Below, piece by piece: positions 12,586 through 23,211 of a stretch of 64,000 bases of DNA. Position 1 is the first letter of the stretch; each line of letters starts with the position of its first letter. This DNA is from Amoebophrya sp. A120 (Eukaryota; Sar; Dinophyceae; Syndiniales; Amoebophryaceae), in contig CAJINV010000001.1 in the NCBI GenBank assembly GCA_905178155.1, positions 5,536,757 to 5,600,756 on the forward strand. Direction: 5' to 3'. Under the pieces are notes generated by a model, which had not been told where the DNA came from, made no database searches, and saw only the letters and a program-made list of their open reading frames with translations. The translations under genes and the position numbers were made by a program.

Positions 12586-13019
12586 TTTGATGAGCGAGTA
12601 TCTGATTTCGAATTTGCCGATTGCCACTTGGATCCCTGCGGCTTCGTACGTTTACACGTGACGAAGTGGTTAACTAAGCTTCAATACATCGATGTCAAGG
12701 TAAGAACGGCAAAAACGAATTGTGGCGAATTGAGTGTCTTTGCGAGATGCAGCCACGAAAACGACAACGAAGGGATCAAAAGATGCGAATGTGGATTACG
12801 AAGACGATTCGCGACTTGAGTTTGGCACACCCCGAAACGAAATGACACCATCGACAGAACGATCGAAGTCGACGATCAAAGTCCACATGGCTTCTGAAAA
12901 AACGACTTTTTTTGCAGCCGCAGGCAACTGCTTGACTCCAACACAGTTCCGCACATTTTTGCGCGAGATGCTCCCGACCGTGTCTTTCATTCTGTCACCG
13001 CTCTTACGTTTTGTTTTGA
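12586..13019. other. Gap between ABC transporter and GT47 genes
   Basis: 434 bp between the 3' end of the glycosyltransferase and the start of the ABC transporter, both on the minus strand. No conserved frame, repeat or RNA gene seen. It should hold the 5' leader and any promoter or trans-splice acceptor of the transporter, but no site stands out. Confidence 0.5.
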
Positions 13020-16000
13020 TTATCGAAAAAAGCTCACTACTGAATCTAGTATGCTTCCTTCTTCCGTAGTTCTACCAATTTCAGTTGCAGCATCTCCTGG
13101 CGACGAACTACTTTTTTTCGTATCCATGCCGGCACCCACCTCAGGATCGGCTTTTCTTGCTTTCTTCTTTGTCGGTCTATCTTTCGCACCGTCCACGACG
13201 AGGTCAGGTGATGGAGTGCTCTCCTGCCGCCCGCATTTCGCGGATGCGCAGTTTGCCTCGACAGTACTTGCGTCGGTTACCACTATTGGCGGAGGTTTCA
13301 CTGCCGGCGGTGCTGTTGTTACGGCAGGTTTTTTCTGCTCTACTGCTGTCGCGGTCACTTGGGCGGGGGTGCTAGGTGGCTTCACGACTTTACCCGTTTT
13401 TGATGCAGGCTCATCTTGGAGAACCTGGTTGGTCTTTATCGAGAAAGACAGCGTTGTGGCAGTCTTTTTACCCCCGGCGATAGCTTCCTCTTCCGCTAAA
13501 GTCTGTTCCGGCACCTCCGTCTCGTCTTCAACGAGTGCTTGGCGGACAATGCGCTCGTCTATGGCCTTTTTCACGAGTCTCTTCGCCGGATCGACTTGTC
13601 CACTCTCCAGGTTCAGTTCCTGCGCCGACACTTTCTCCCGCGGCACCACTGGTGTTCCGGCAGCTGGGGTTGTGCTACTGCTGTCAACAGTGGCAGCTTC
13701 GGCACTCACAGCGGGCTTGCTTGGCCTTGTCTTCACCGGAGCAGTGTCCTTTCCTTGTTCCGCGGGCTCATTTATTTCGGTTTCCCCAGAACCGTCCTCC
13801 AGTGCGAAGTCCCTTCCCCTCTCGGGATAGCCGTCGCGCGCACCGAGATTCTTCCTGCGAAGGACCTCGATTATCGCGTCACCAGCGAACTGCTCTGGGT
13901 TGCGGCACAGAAAGGGGAGATTGTTCTCGACCGGGTTGGAATAGTGGATCTCCGCGAGGACGCTGGGGTACACGAACCAACAGCGGACACGGTGAATCTC
14001 TTCGACCATTCTGTCTAGCACGGTGGTGGGGATCGAGCGAAGATAGTCGACAAGTTCAGGCGTGACCTGGTAGTCGTTTTCGTTTAGGCATAGATTGCGC
14101 GACACAACATGCAACAAGTTTGAGTTTGGTTGCAAAAGTACAACCAGCAAGCATGGGCTGTACGCAAAAAAAACCACAAACAAGTACGATATTCGCCGGC
14201 CACTTGATGAGCATCTTTGAGTAGTCGATGAAATCTTCAAAGGGAAGCTCCCAGAAGTCCGAAAGTAGAACTGGAATGCAGTCTGCAAACAGCGCCTCGT
14301 ACAGCCGCAGACTCCATGCAGATTTTCCCCGGGGAACGAAGCAGAACCTTTGGGGATAGAGTGCATAAGTTGGATTCTAGCTGTTTTCGTGTAGCAGCCG
14401 ACGCTACAAATAAGTGCTGACAAAATAAAGACGAGTACGCCTGTGAATGAAACTGTGTAGAAACAACTGAATCTGATGAAAGCACAGTACTTGGAATCCC
14501 CCATCAAAAAGTGCATTTCGTGCAGCGAGGTGTAACCGACGTAGACGTCTTCTTTCTGCTCCAAATTTTCCATCACCCTCACGATTTCGTTTCGCACATC
14601 CGTTCCCCCCAGCGCCGGGTGCACGCCGCGACTGGGGTCGGTGCGGCCGAAAAACACCACGGTGTACTTTTTTTCCCCCACCGGCTTCGCTGCTGCGGTC
14701 AACGACGCAATTTCCTGGCGGTGCATGTACCCCGGGATCGCGATGTCCTTCCAGGAGGAGAACGGGGCTTTCGTGATGTGCGGGAAGTCGTTGTAGAGAG
14801 AGGTTTCCGGCGTCAAGAAAATCGACTCCGGAAAGACCTGTCGCCACGAGAAAAACACGTTGATCCCCATGCCGCTGCCGAAGGTGAAAAAGTGTTTTCG
14901 CTGGTTGTGCTTGAAGTAGGGCAGCTCGGTGACGAGCTGCCGGTAGGCTAGGTCGATTTCCGGGAGCTGGAGGAACCCGGACTCGAAAATGCAAATTGCA
15001 TACCCCGGCACAAAGAAGTAGTCCGCCTCTTTTGGGTTTTTCGTCCTTAGTCTCGCGTGCTGCATCAACCAATCGTGGAAGTGCACCTCGGACGCCCACT
15101 GCCCCCGGCCGCAGAAGGACGCGGCTTGCGCGAGGTGGTGGAAGAGGGTGGGGATTTCGGTCACAGAATACACGTAGATCTTCAGCTGGGAGTTCTTTTT
15201 CGTTTTGTCCTGCTTGAAATACTTCGTCTGCGGGAGCAGGTCGAGCAGCTCTTTGCTCCGGTCGCACGGCGGGTTGGTTCTGTCGATTGGGCCGGTCAAC
15301 GGGGGTGTTTCGCAAAGCCTGGAGCTGACCAGCGGGTTCTCCGGGCTGATAATATAGTCCTTCATGTTGTCGCTGGACCGCACGACCAGCTTCCCATTCG
15401 TGTGAAATCTCAACCCCTCCACCGCGGTTGTGAAAGACGTCGTGTAGGCATGCAACTGCTCGTTCGCGGCGGTCAAGAGTTCCGCGGACTGGGACACGAG
15501 GTTGTCAGAGATGACGCCTTCCGCGGTAGATGTTTCTGTTTTGCTGGATCTTTCATTTTCGCCAGTCGGGTCTCCGTTTTTCTCGTCTTCCGCTCGCACT
15601 GCCTGCAGTCCGCGCTCATACTTCCGTTCCAACAACTGTTGCCGCAATAATGTCACGTCTTGTCCGGAAAAGCCCCACTCACCCTTCTCGTTCAAGCTCG
15701 GATGACTGCCAGCGTAGAAAGCGTCGAATAGGCTGTAGTAGATAAAGGCGCTGTCCTATCCAAGAAAAAAACACCATCGCAATCACATTTAGGAGGTTTT
15801 GCATCAGAAATTTCTCTCGCATGACACATTTTTCTTGTATTGCAAAAACCCCAAGGGAGATCACCAATAACTCTTGACTGTGATGCATTTTTGCGCATAA
15901 CAAGAAATTTTGTATTGCAAAAATGTGCAAAAGTGATTGTGATGGTGTTTTTTTCTTTAATATGTCCAAATCGTCCTCGAATTCCGTCAAATACTTAGTG

Positions 16001-16365
16001 TAGAAGAACAAAATCGTCGACACGCCAAACAAACAGGTGTTTGAAGCATGCGCCAGCACGTTCTGCATCGCTTCCAAACCCTGCTGCTGCGCTTCGCCGA
16101 GGATCTTCGTGAATAGCAAGTCCGTCACGACGGGAAGGTTCTTTGGGTAGGCCTCGGCGGCCAGTCTTGGCTTCTCCTCGCTCCACAAAACGGAGTCCGC
16201 GGGGAACGTGCCCTGTTCCACCGCTTCGGCGTTGACGTCCGAGCAGTCCGGTATGTTCCACACACGATTTAACTGCTCTTCCGAAGCTTTGAAGGCTTGG
16301 GAATCGTAGGAACGGACGACGGGGGCGAAGGCCCAGGCGAGTAACACGCGCACCATGATGAACAT
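13020..16365 (-). CDS. Exostosin-like (GT47) glycosyltransferase, secretory pathway
   Basis: Predicted glycosyltransferase of the exostosin superfamily, acting in ER/Golgi or at the surface; donor and acceptor unknown. The start at 16365 gives a hydrophobic signal (MFIMVRVLLAWAFAPVVRS); an in-frame ATG a few codons upstream is possible. The GT47 core runs from LKIYVYSVTEIPTLF through PKEADYFFVPGYA, KHFFTFGSGMG and VVFFGRTD to CFVPRGKSAWSLRLYEALF and LLSDFWELPFEDF, the usual nucleotide-sugar-binding end. Model: 16365-15963, introner I3, 15751-14491, GT-AG intron (GTACTG...CCAAAG), 14347-14188, GT-AG intron (GTACTT...CTACCAG), 14066-13020. The exons sum to 2,871 nt, exactly 957 codons. A ~250-residue low-complexity Thr/Pro/Lys/Glu-rich tail follows the catalytic region. 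Confidence 0.85.
15757..15962 (-). mobile_element. Introner I3 (family H) in GT47 gene
   Basis: 206 bp flanked by perfect TGTCC duplications (15752-15756 and 15963-15967). The arms are TATCCAAGAAAAAAACACCA and the complement of TATTAAAGAAAAAAACACCA, each continuing into ATCRCAATCAC. Excision with one repeat joins EFEDDLD to SAFIYYSLFDAF in frame. The interior again has CATGACA and TATTGCAAAA modules. Confidence 0.93.
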
Positions 16366-17309
16366 TCGTCGCTGGTTCATATGCATAGAGGTGTCAACAT
16401 ATGTTCTTAAAATTTGTAAGTACTCAGGCACGCGTACATGGCAGAAACCACACGAGAAATTGACGGGAGAATTTGCACTAAAATCAAGGACTAATGACCA
16501 AACTCACATTTGCTTCGTGTATCGCCATAATAACGAAAACCGATTACTGGAGCGAGTAGGCATCAAATCGAGCGAATGGCATCTTTAGCCACATGATAGA
16601 TCGTGATCGCTTTTCTTGTCAGTAGGTCTTGGGCTTTCGGCTGCTCGAATAACTGTTACGTACACGAAGGTGGAGAGCGCCGGACCGAGTCCGAGTGGAC
16701 TTCTTTTAGACGATCAGACCGACAGTTCCACGATATCGAAGAATGGTCCAAAAATGAAAGCAGGGCTGCAGCCGTTTTCTCGAACATCTACTTGTTTATT
16801 AGTTGTCGCCTGGGACAGCGTCACCATGCAACACCCCGAGTTATTGGTCAGATGATAGATAACGCACAGGAGAACTGCAAGCCCAGTGTTTCAGTTTTTA
16901 GATGCGCACGGCTTCCGGCGTTTGTTAGTACGCGCTGCGTCTCAAGAGTCACAAATACAGTTCTAGAGTGTGCTGCTGTAAGTTCTAAAGTCACAAACTC
17001 GGCTTGCTACGAAAGACGTCAAAGACTGTGTTAGTGCGGTTGCTGCAGAAAAAGATGCTGTCGCAATATCGAAGAGATATTGAAGGAAAACCGAAGGAAA
17101 AGCGTAGCTCTTGTGGCGCATTGAAAAGCTAGCAGGTTGATTGCTACAGATGTTTGTGTACACAGGATGGCCTGTAGTAGATCATAAAGATAAAGGATGG
17201 TCGGTACATAATAAGGATATTCACCAGTAGGGCTAGGGTATTTCTATTTCGTGGCTCAAGTTTCAATCTCTACCATGACTAGTTATAAGTCAGAAAACCC
17301 ATTATTTAA
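16366..17309. other. Gap upstream of GT47 gene
   Basis: About 0.94 kb with no convincing coding frame. It contains GTAAGTACT on the plus strand at 16416-16424, a motif that recurs in several intergenic gaps of this window. Nothing else recognisable. Confidence 0.5.
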
Positions 17310-17545
17310 TGGTTTCCCGCAATAAAAACAAACAATAGAAACGAAAAACAAAAACAAATAATGGAAACGAAAAACGAAAACAAAGAATGGAAACGAAAAA
17401 CGAAAACAAAGAATAGAAACGAAAAACGAAAGAATGAGAACAAAGAATGAAAACAAAGAATGAAAACAAAGAATGAAAACAAAGAATGAAAACAAAGAAT
17501 GAAAACAAAAAACGAAAACAAAAAACGAAAACAACGAAGCGCAGC
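17310..17545. repeat. A-rich satellite (13-bp and 26-bp units)
   Basis: Plus strand is built from AAAGAATGAAAAC (13 bp, repeated several times around 17440-17510) and a related 26-bp unit AATGGAAACGAAAAACGAAA+ACAAAG at 17360-17430. It adjoins the 16-bp minisatellite directly. Long minus-strand frames through it (poly F/V/L) are repeat artefacts. Confidence 0.9.
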
Positions 17546-17594
17546 CAAAGTGACCAAGCTTCTAAGAGGCGAAACCTCCAAACGATGAGGCCTC

Positions 17595-18720
17595 GAAACG
17601 CCGAAGGAAGCCTCGAAGCAGCGAAGCCTCGAAGCAGCGAAGCCTCGAAGCCTCGAAGCAGCGAAGCCTCGAAGCAGCGAAGCCTCGAAGCAGCGAAGCC
17701 TCGAAGCAGCGAAGCCTCGAAGCAGCGAAGCCTCGAAGCAGCGAAGCCTCGAAGCAGCGAAGCCTCGAAGCAGCGAAGCCTCGAAGCAGCGAAGCCTCGA
17801 AGCAGCGAAGCCTCGAAGCAGCGAAGCCTCGAAGCAGCGAAGCCTCGAAGCAGCGAAGCCTCGAAGCAGCGAAGCCTCGAAGCAGCGAAGCCTCGAAGCA
17901 GCGAAGCCTCGAAGCAGCGAAGCCTCGAAGCAGCGAAGCCTCGAAGCAGCGAAGCCTCGAAGCAGCGAAGCCTCGAAGCAGCGAAGCCTCGAAGCAGCGA
18001 AGCCTCGAAGCAGCGAAGCCTCGAAGCAGCGAAGCCTCGAAGCAGCGAAGCCTCGAAGCAGCGAAGCCTCGAAGCAGCGAAGCCTCGAAGCAGCGAAGCC
18101 TCGAAGCAGCGAAGCCTCGAAGCAGCGAAGCCTCGAAGCAGCGAAGCCTCGAAGCAGCGAAGCCTCGAAGCAGCGAAGCCTCGAAGCAGCGAAGCCTCGA
18201 AGCAGCGAAGCCTCGAAGCAGCGAAGCCTCGAAGCAGCGAAGCCTCGAAGCAGCGAAGCCTCGAAGCAGCGAAGCCTCGAAGCAGCGAAGCCTCGAAGCA
18301 GCGAAGCCTCGAAGCAGCGAAGCCTCGAAGCAGCGAAGCCTCGAAGCAGCGAAGCCTCGAAGCAGCGAAGCCTCGAAGCAGCGAGGCCTCGAAGCAGCGA
18401 AACGTCGAAGCAGCGGAGCCTCGAAGCAGCGAAGCCTCGAAGCAGTGAAGCCTCGAAGCCTCGAAGCAGCGAGCCTCGAAGCCTCGAAGCAGCGAAGCCT
18501 CGAGGCCCCGAAGCAGCGAAGCCTCGAGGCCCCGAAGCAGCGAAGCCTCGAGGCCCCGAAGCAGCGAAGCCGCGAAGCCTCGAAGCCTCGAAGCAGCGGA
18601 GCCCCGAAGCAGCGGAGCCCCGAAGCAACGAAGCCCCGAAGCAGCGAAGCCCCGAAGCAGCGAATCCCCGAAGCAGCGAAGACCCGAAGCAGCGAAGCCT
18701 CGAGGCGGGGCAGCAACGTG
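17595..18720. repeat. 16-bp minisatellite, about 1.1 kb
   Basis: The unit AGCCTCGAAGCAGCGA is repeated almost perfectly from about 17620 to 18380, then degenerates to AGCCTCGAGGCCCCGAAGC and AGCCCCGAAGC variants up to about 18720. Because 16 is not a multiple of 3, three units (48 nt) make a 16-residue period and every frame without a stop stays open, so large open frames on both strands here have no coding meaning. Confidence 0.95.
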
Positions 18721-18754
18721 CGAGACGAAACCGCGAAGCACGAGCCGGCGCCAG

Positions 18755-19745
18755 GTCGTGGCCAGAGGAAGCCTGCCAGGCCGGTGCCAGATCATGGCCA
18801 ACCCGGTGCCAGATCACGGCCGAACAAAGCCCGCCAAGCCCGCCGGTGCCACACCATGGCCAAGCCGGTGCCAGATCATGGCCAGGCCGCCCGGTGCCAG
18901 GTCGTGGCCAAGCCGATGCCAGATCATGGCCAAGCCGGTGCCAGATCATGGCCAAAGCCTGCCAAGCCGATGCCAGATCAGGGCCGAGCCGGTGCCAGGT
19001 CGAGGCCAAGCCGGTGCCAGATCATGGCCAAAGCCTGTCGGGCCGGTGCCAGGTCGTGGGCGAGCCGGTGCCAGATCATGCCCAAGCCGGTGCCAGATGG
19101 ATCGTGGCCAAGCCGGTGCCAGGTCGTGGCCAAGCCGGCGCCAGAGATATCATGGCCAGGCCAGCGCCTGATGAGAAAGATCAAAGCCAACCCGGCGCCA
19201 GATCATGGCCAGGCCGCCCGGTGCCAGGTCGCGGCAAGGCCGACACCAGACCATGGCCCAGCCGGTGCCAGATCATGGCCAGGCCCGTTCCAGGTCGTGG
19301 CCAGGCCGAAGCCGGCGCCAAGTCATGGCCAGGCCGAAGCCGGCGCCAGGTCATGGCCAGGCCGGGGCCAGATCATCTCATGACAAAGCCAAGCCGGTGC
19401 CAGATTATGGCCTAGCCGCGCCCGCCGGCGCCAGGTCGTGACCAAGCCGGTGCCAGATGAATCATGGCCAAGCCTGCCTGCCTGCCTGTGCCAGAGCATA
19501 GCCAAACCGGTGCGGAATCATGGCCATGCCTGCAAGTGCCAGGCCGCGGCCAAGCCGGTGCCAGCCAAATCATGGCCAAGGCGGTGCCAGGTCGTGGCCG
19601 CGCCGGTGCCAGGTCATGGGCATGACCGTGCCGGTGCCCGATCATGCCCAAGCCGGTGCCGGACCCTGGCCAAGCCGGTGTCGGGCCCTGGCCAAGCCGG
19701 TGCCCGACCATGCCCGCCCCCCGCCGCCAGATCGCCCCCCCGTCG
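18755..19745. repeat. 22-bp minisatellite
   Basis: Units of the type ATGGCCAAGCCGGTGCCAGATC (given here as ATGGCCAAGCCGGTGCC plus AGATC) repeat with substitutions and small length changes across about 1 kb. It abuts the 16-bp array and ends around 19745. No gene is supported in it. Confidence 0.92.
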
Positions 19746-20141
19746 GCGCCAGCATGCAAGATGACGGCAGCGGGCAACCTGCCCGCCGCGCCGGCCGGCG
19801 CCGGATCGTGCCAAAGCCGTTCTGGCGCTTTGAAAATCGCCGGCAGATGGGCCTGCCTGTGCTGAAGCGCCGACAACGATTCTCCACAGAGAGACGCTGA
19901 GCGCTACTATTCATCTAGCGGAATGCTATTAAGTCTGCAGGTTACTGAACACGGGAAGCGGGATAAGGCTAGTCTTGTTCTGTATAATAATCATAATTTT
20001 CGTAAGAAAGCAGAGCACGAACAAATGTCGCAGCTCAGATACTTAGTCCGGTCTCGCATCTTGTTTCTTACATCTCTAGAGGAGGTGATTGATAAACTAC
20101 AGCAATGCAGGGCAAGGGATAGACTGACCGGATTGTTCTGC
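19746..20141. other. Gap between minisatellite and small gene
   Basis: About 400 bp covering the end of the satellite region and the 3' flank of the gene at 20142. No conserved frame, repeat or structure noticed. Confidence 0.45.
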
Positions 20142-20848
20142 TTACTTTGTATCAAAGTGATACACAACGAAGCCCATGCCTCGCCGCTGGCCCCGTTGCG
20201 TGCCAGCCCCGCCCCCAAATCCCTGCCCGCGGCTGGCCCGGCTCAGGTCCTGGCTAGAAACCATCCACACGCTTTCCTCTTCGGTGTCGTCGTCCATGTT
20301 CCAGCCAGCCCCCGGCGCGAGCTCCTTCTCTGTCATCAAGAGAAAAGACGTCTCGCTGAGTTTCATCGCCTGGCCCGCGGTGATGAGCGCCGGAATACCC
20401 GCTTCCGCGTCCCCGTCACAGGTCACGAGCTGTTTGAGTGAAGTTTTGTTGTATGCATGGATCTTGTGATGTAAAATTCCATGGCCGCTGCTGCAGCATG
20501 AGAGAAATTTAAGTATTTTAGTGCGACCACTTTGTAGAGGGCTGAAGTAGGCGTATGCAAGTTATTTACCTCGAGGACTGCGCCCGTAATCGGATCGACG
20601 CGGACCTTTTTGTGATAGACATAGATCGAAGTTCCTCCGGCTTCGACCTTTTTACCGCAGTTCTGCAGCTCCAAACCCAATAAATTTTTATTTTTTTCCT
20701 CGACCACAGTGTTCACGACACTGCGCAAGTGTTGTATCAAATTCTTATCGACGGACGTCGATTTCTTTTCATACTTTCCACTATTGATGATTCCGATACT
20801 TTTCATCTGCGCATCGGTTCCGGAATAATAGCGAAAGTCGGTCGTCAT
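20142..20848 (-). CDS. Unrecognised protein, two exons (possibly 3' part of a larger gene)
   Basis: Exon 20848-20570 ends at a canonical donor (GAG/GTAAAT). Exon 20429-20142 starts after AAACAG. Lengths of 279 and 288 nt keep the frame and give 188 residues from the ATG at 20848. The protein runs from TTDFRYYSGTDAQMKSIGI through HKKVRVDPITGAVLE, then LVTCDGDAEAGIPALITAGQ to an acidic stretch (NMDDDTEEESVWM) and a Gly/Arg-rich end. No signal peptide or membrane segment in this part, and I do not recognise the family. An upstream open exon (21259-21668) with a GTAAGT donor may belong to it, in which case this start is internal. Confidence 0.55.
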
Positions 20849-21258
20849 CGCGGCGTGCAACACGGCGACGCCGCGGGTTATGGAAGAAAAGAAAACTGCT
20901 GCTCATTGCGATTTCCTGAATAAACGCTACAGAGAAAGATGTTTGCAAAACTGCAAAAGGAGAGAGAATCAGATGGCAATTCCTCGTGGGTGACACACGC
21001 AAGCCTTCCACACAAACGCACGGCAGCAAATGGCTTGCGGCAGACGCTTTCTTTCACATGGTACCGCTCTCGAGTGATGTTCCGTGGCTGCTCTTCGCCA
21101 TCTTGGCCTTTTTTCTGGAACAAAGTCAGGTCTTCAGGGTTTGTAGTTCAAAAATACTGCTCAGTGCTTTCTTGTCGCTTGCAATCGAAAATCCACTTTG
21201 TTTCATAAATACAGGACTGCCAACATAACTAAAAAACTATGCCAAAAGACAGACTTAC

Positions 21259-21668
21259 GCACACGTGGAACCGCTGAAAATCGAATGGAATGTTGGGTCG
21301 GCATTGCCTGCGTCGTGTTCTTCTTGATGCACGTTGGGTACGCTTTGTATATCCGTCGGATCGGGTTCGGCTGATTTCGCGCCATTGCGTTTTGACAAAA
21401 CGGTTTTGCGCAGTCGAACACATTGGCCATATGTTTCTTCGGTCGGCCGTGCCCGAGCTTGGAGAACAAACCGCCACTCCTCGGGCCAGTTTGCTCTCCC
21501 GTGTCCTTCCCCCGAGCCCAACCTGCCAGGCGGATATTTTTTCAAGAAAAAAAACAGAAATGCGAAAAGTGGCACCAAAGTATACCGCTGCGAGCCCTGT
21601 TTTCGAGCACTCAGTGGAAGCGGGCCTGCATCAATCAGCTCAGTTTCATTTGTGTCTGGACATTTCAT
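21259..21668 (-). CDS. Possible upstream exon, membrane-anchored hypothetical protein
   Basis: Open frame from an ATG at 21668 to a good 5' splice site (GC/GTAAGTCTG at 21258). It encodes one likely transmembrane segment (YTLVPLFAFLFFFLKKY) followed by a basic, polar region. I could not join it to the exons at 20848-20142 with certainty. A TTTTTTAG acceptor just downstream opens about 110 nt more, after which the path is unclear. It could be the 5' part of that gene or a separate short gene. Confidence 0.35.
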
Positions 21669-22036
21669 TTTCTGACTCGTCAGATACTTCTTCACTTCTA
21701 CTTGCCATATCTTTCCCCCGAGCTCCAGGCGTCCGCTTGCTTACGGTCGGCAATTCGCTCAGCGCGATAGCCACTCTGGACGTTGTCTGCAGGCGATGTG
21801 ATTGCCCTGTCTGAGTGAGGTGCCTTGAGACGCTTCCTCTCTCCACTGGCAGCGCCTGTAAGAGCGTTTGCTTTCGCAGGAGGAGCAACCACAGCGCTCG
21901 CTTGGAATCGACGACCAATCTGGTGTTGGCGTCAATCAAGTAGCAGCTCTAGAATTGACGGCGCCAGCTCCTGGCGTCGACGCGCCGTCGTTGCCCATTG
22001 TCATACCCGAAGCAAGTTGCTGGCCACTATTCCGCA

Positions 22037-22050
22037 AAACCCTAAACCCT
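22037..22050. repeat. Interstitial telomere-type repeat (CCCTAAA)2
   Basis: AAACCCTAAACCCT matches two units of the plant/alveolate-type TTTAGGG telomere repeat. A related copy lies at 22306-22322. Too short to indicate a chromosome end. Confidence 0.6.
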
Positions 22051-22305
22051 AGGCGACGGCGGGGCCGGTCGGGTTGTGTAAGTACTTATTTCCGGGTATC
22101 GCTGCTGGTTCAGCTGGTGCGAAGTTTGCTTCTTCGAGTTCGAAGTGATACCGGACGCCATGACAAGCGCTGGCGGCTTGCCTCAGTCTCGCTTCGACGG
22201 CCGCATTGCGTGGCGGAAGAAGGGACCGCTGAGCGACCGATCATAGGTCACATTGTGATCCAGCACGGAACTGCAGCTCCTGAACGCCCGGCACCGCACC
22301 ATCTT

Positions 22306-22322
22306 CCCTAAACCCTAAACCC
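22306..22322. repeat. Interstitial telomere-type repeat
   Basis: CCCTAAACCCTAAACCC, a little over two TTTAGGG-type units in the same orientation as the copy at 22037. Confidence 0.6.
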
Positions 22323-23211
22323 AATGTGGAGCCACACGTTGTAGTAGACCTATTGTTCTCGAAAACTGTACTGGCAATTGCTTGAAACCGAAACTCGAAA
22401 GAAACAAAAATCTGATCTACAAGTGTGCTCGAATAAACTAATGCCTATCGATATGAAGAGACATCGCGAATGCAAATGAAAAGCACCAACGAGACTGCGA
22501 ATCAGAATTCGAGATTGAAATTAGCAAGGTAAAGAACGGGTGTAATTCAATTGGAGACCTAGGATGAAGCATGTCGTGCACATAAGATGATCTTCAGTCT
22601 TTCGACATTATCCCTGAATAGAAGATCAATGTCGTTTTACTTCATGGAAACAGTCAGATCTCCGTCACGCTGTTGATCGATGCGACCGCCAGATGCCTAA
22701 GCCAAGCTGATAAAGATCTTCGAGTACGTGCCGTCCGTGTTGCTCGATCACATGGTCCAGAAACTGCTCCCTCGGAAACAAAAACACCAAGGTTGGATCT
22801 TCGGCTCTATCACATAAATGACCAAGGCTAGTCATGATCTTGTTTTTGAATCGTCCGCCTAACGTGATCAGTTGTGAGAAGATTGATATCAAGATCACTT
22901 CACACACACACACTGGCTGCCCTCCGCTTCGTCCTCTGCACGCACCGAAAATTTCCCGAAATGGTTTGTCCTCAAGGGCCAAGCAGAACAAATAGAGTGC
23001 ATATGTATTTGCTGAAAAAGCATGAAAAATACCTTCTCTCAGCTTCAAGCGTCTTTGACGCCTTGCATCACTGTGAATAAAGGATAGTTGGTTGCGAATG
23101 GGAATGGGTAAAATATTTTTCTTGTATAAAACACGGCTTCAAGCTTTGATTGGACTGCGCGGCAATGCCAGGTCGTGGTAGGAAACAACGGCGGCTGATG
23201 TTTTTGTGACA

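Larger units (their letters stand above)
21669..23211. other. Gap with interstitial telomere-like motifs
   Basis: About 1.5 kb. It holds AAACCCTAAACCCT at 22037-22050, a second CCCTAAACCCTAAACCC at 22306-22322, and GTAAGTACTTA at 22078-22088. A minus-strand open frame of 127 codons (22665-23048) has no recognisable feature and is not supported as a gene. Confidence 0.5.

Noticed and set aside
13051-13830. 259-codon plus-strand frame
   Set aside because: Antisense shadow of the low-complexity tail of the GT47 protein.
14348-14490. Possible introner with TGCTT direct repeats in the GT47 gene
   Set aside because: No inverted ends. A canonical GT-AG intron (GTACTG...CCAAAG) gives SKFCFVPRGK, which fits the family better.
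17246-17263. Possible relic of the dinoflagellate spliced leader (ATTTCGTGGCTCAAG)
   Set aside because: Only the last 8-9 bases match the leader's end (GGCTCAAG), no donor follows it and no gene lies downstream; consistent with chance.
17620-18380. CRISPR-like regular repeat
   Set aside because: Units are directly adjacent with no unique spacers, so this is a minisatellite in a eukaryotic genome.
17302-19009. Open frames of up to 567 codons on both strands
   Set aside because: They are products of the 16-bp and 22-bp minisatellites, where every stop-free frame stays open. Low-complexity periodic translation only.
22665-23048. 127-codon minus-strand frame
   Set aside because: No recognisable domain, no clear splice or start signal and not linked to a neighbour; kept only as part of the gap description.
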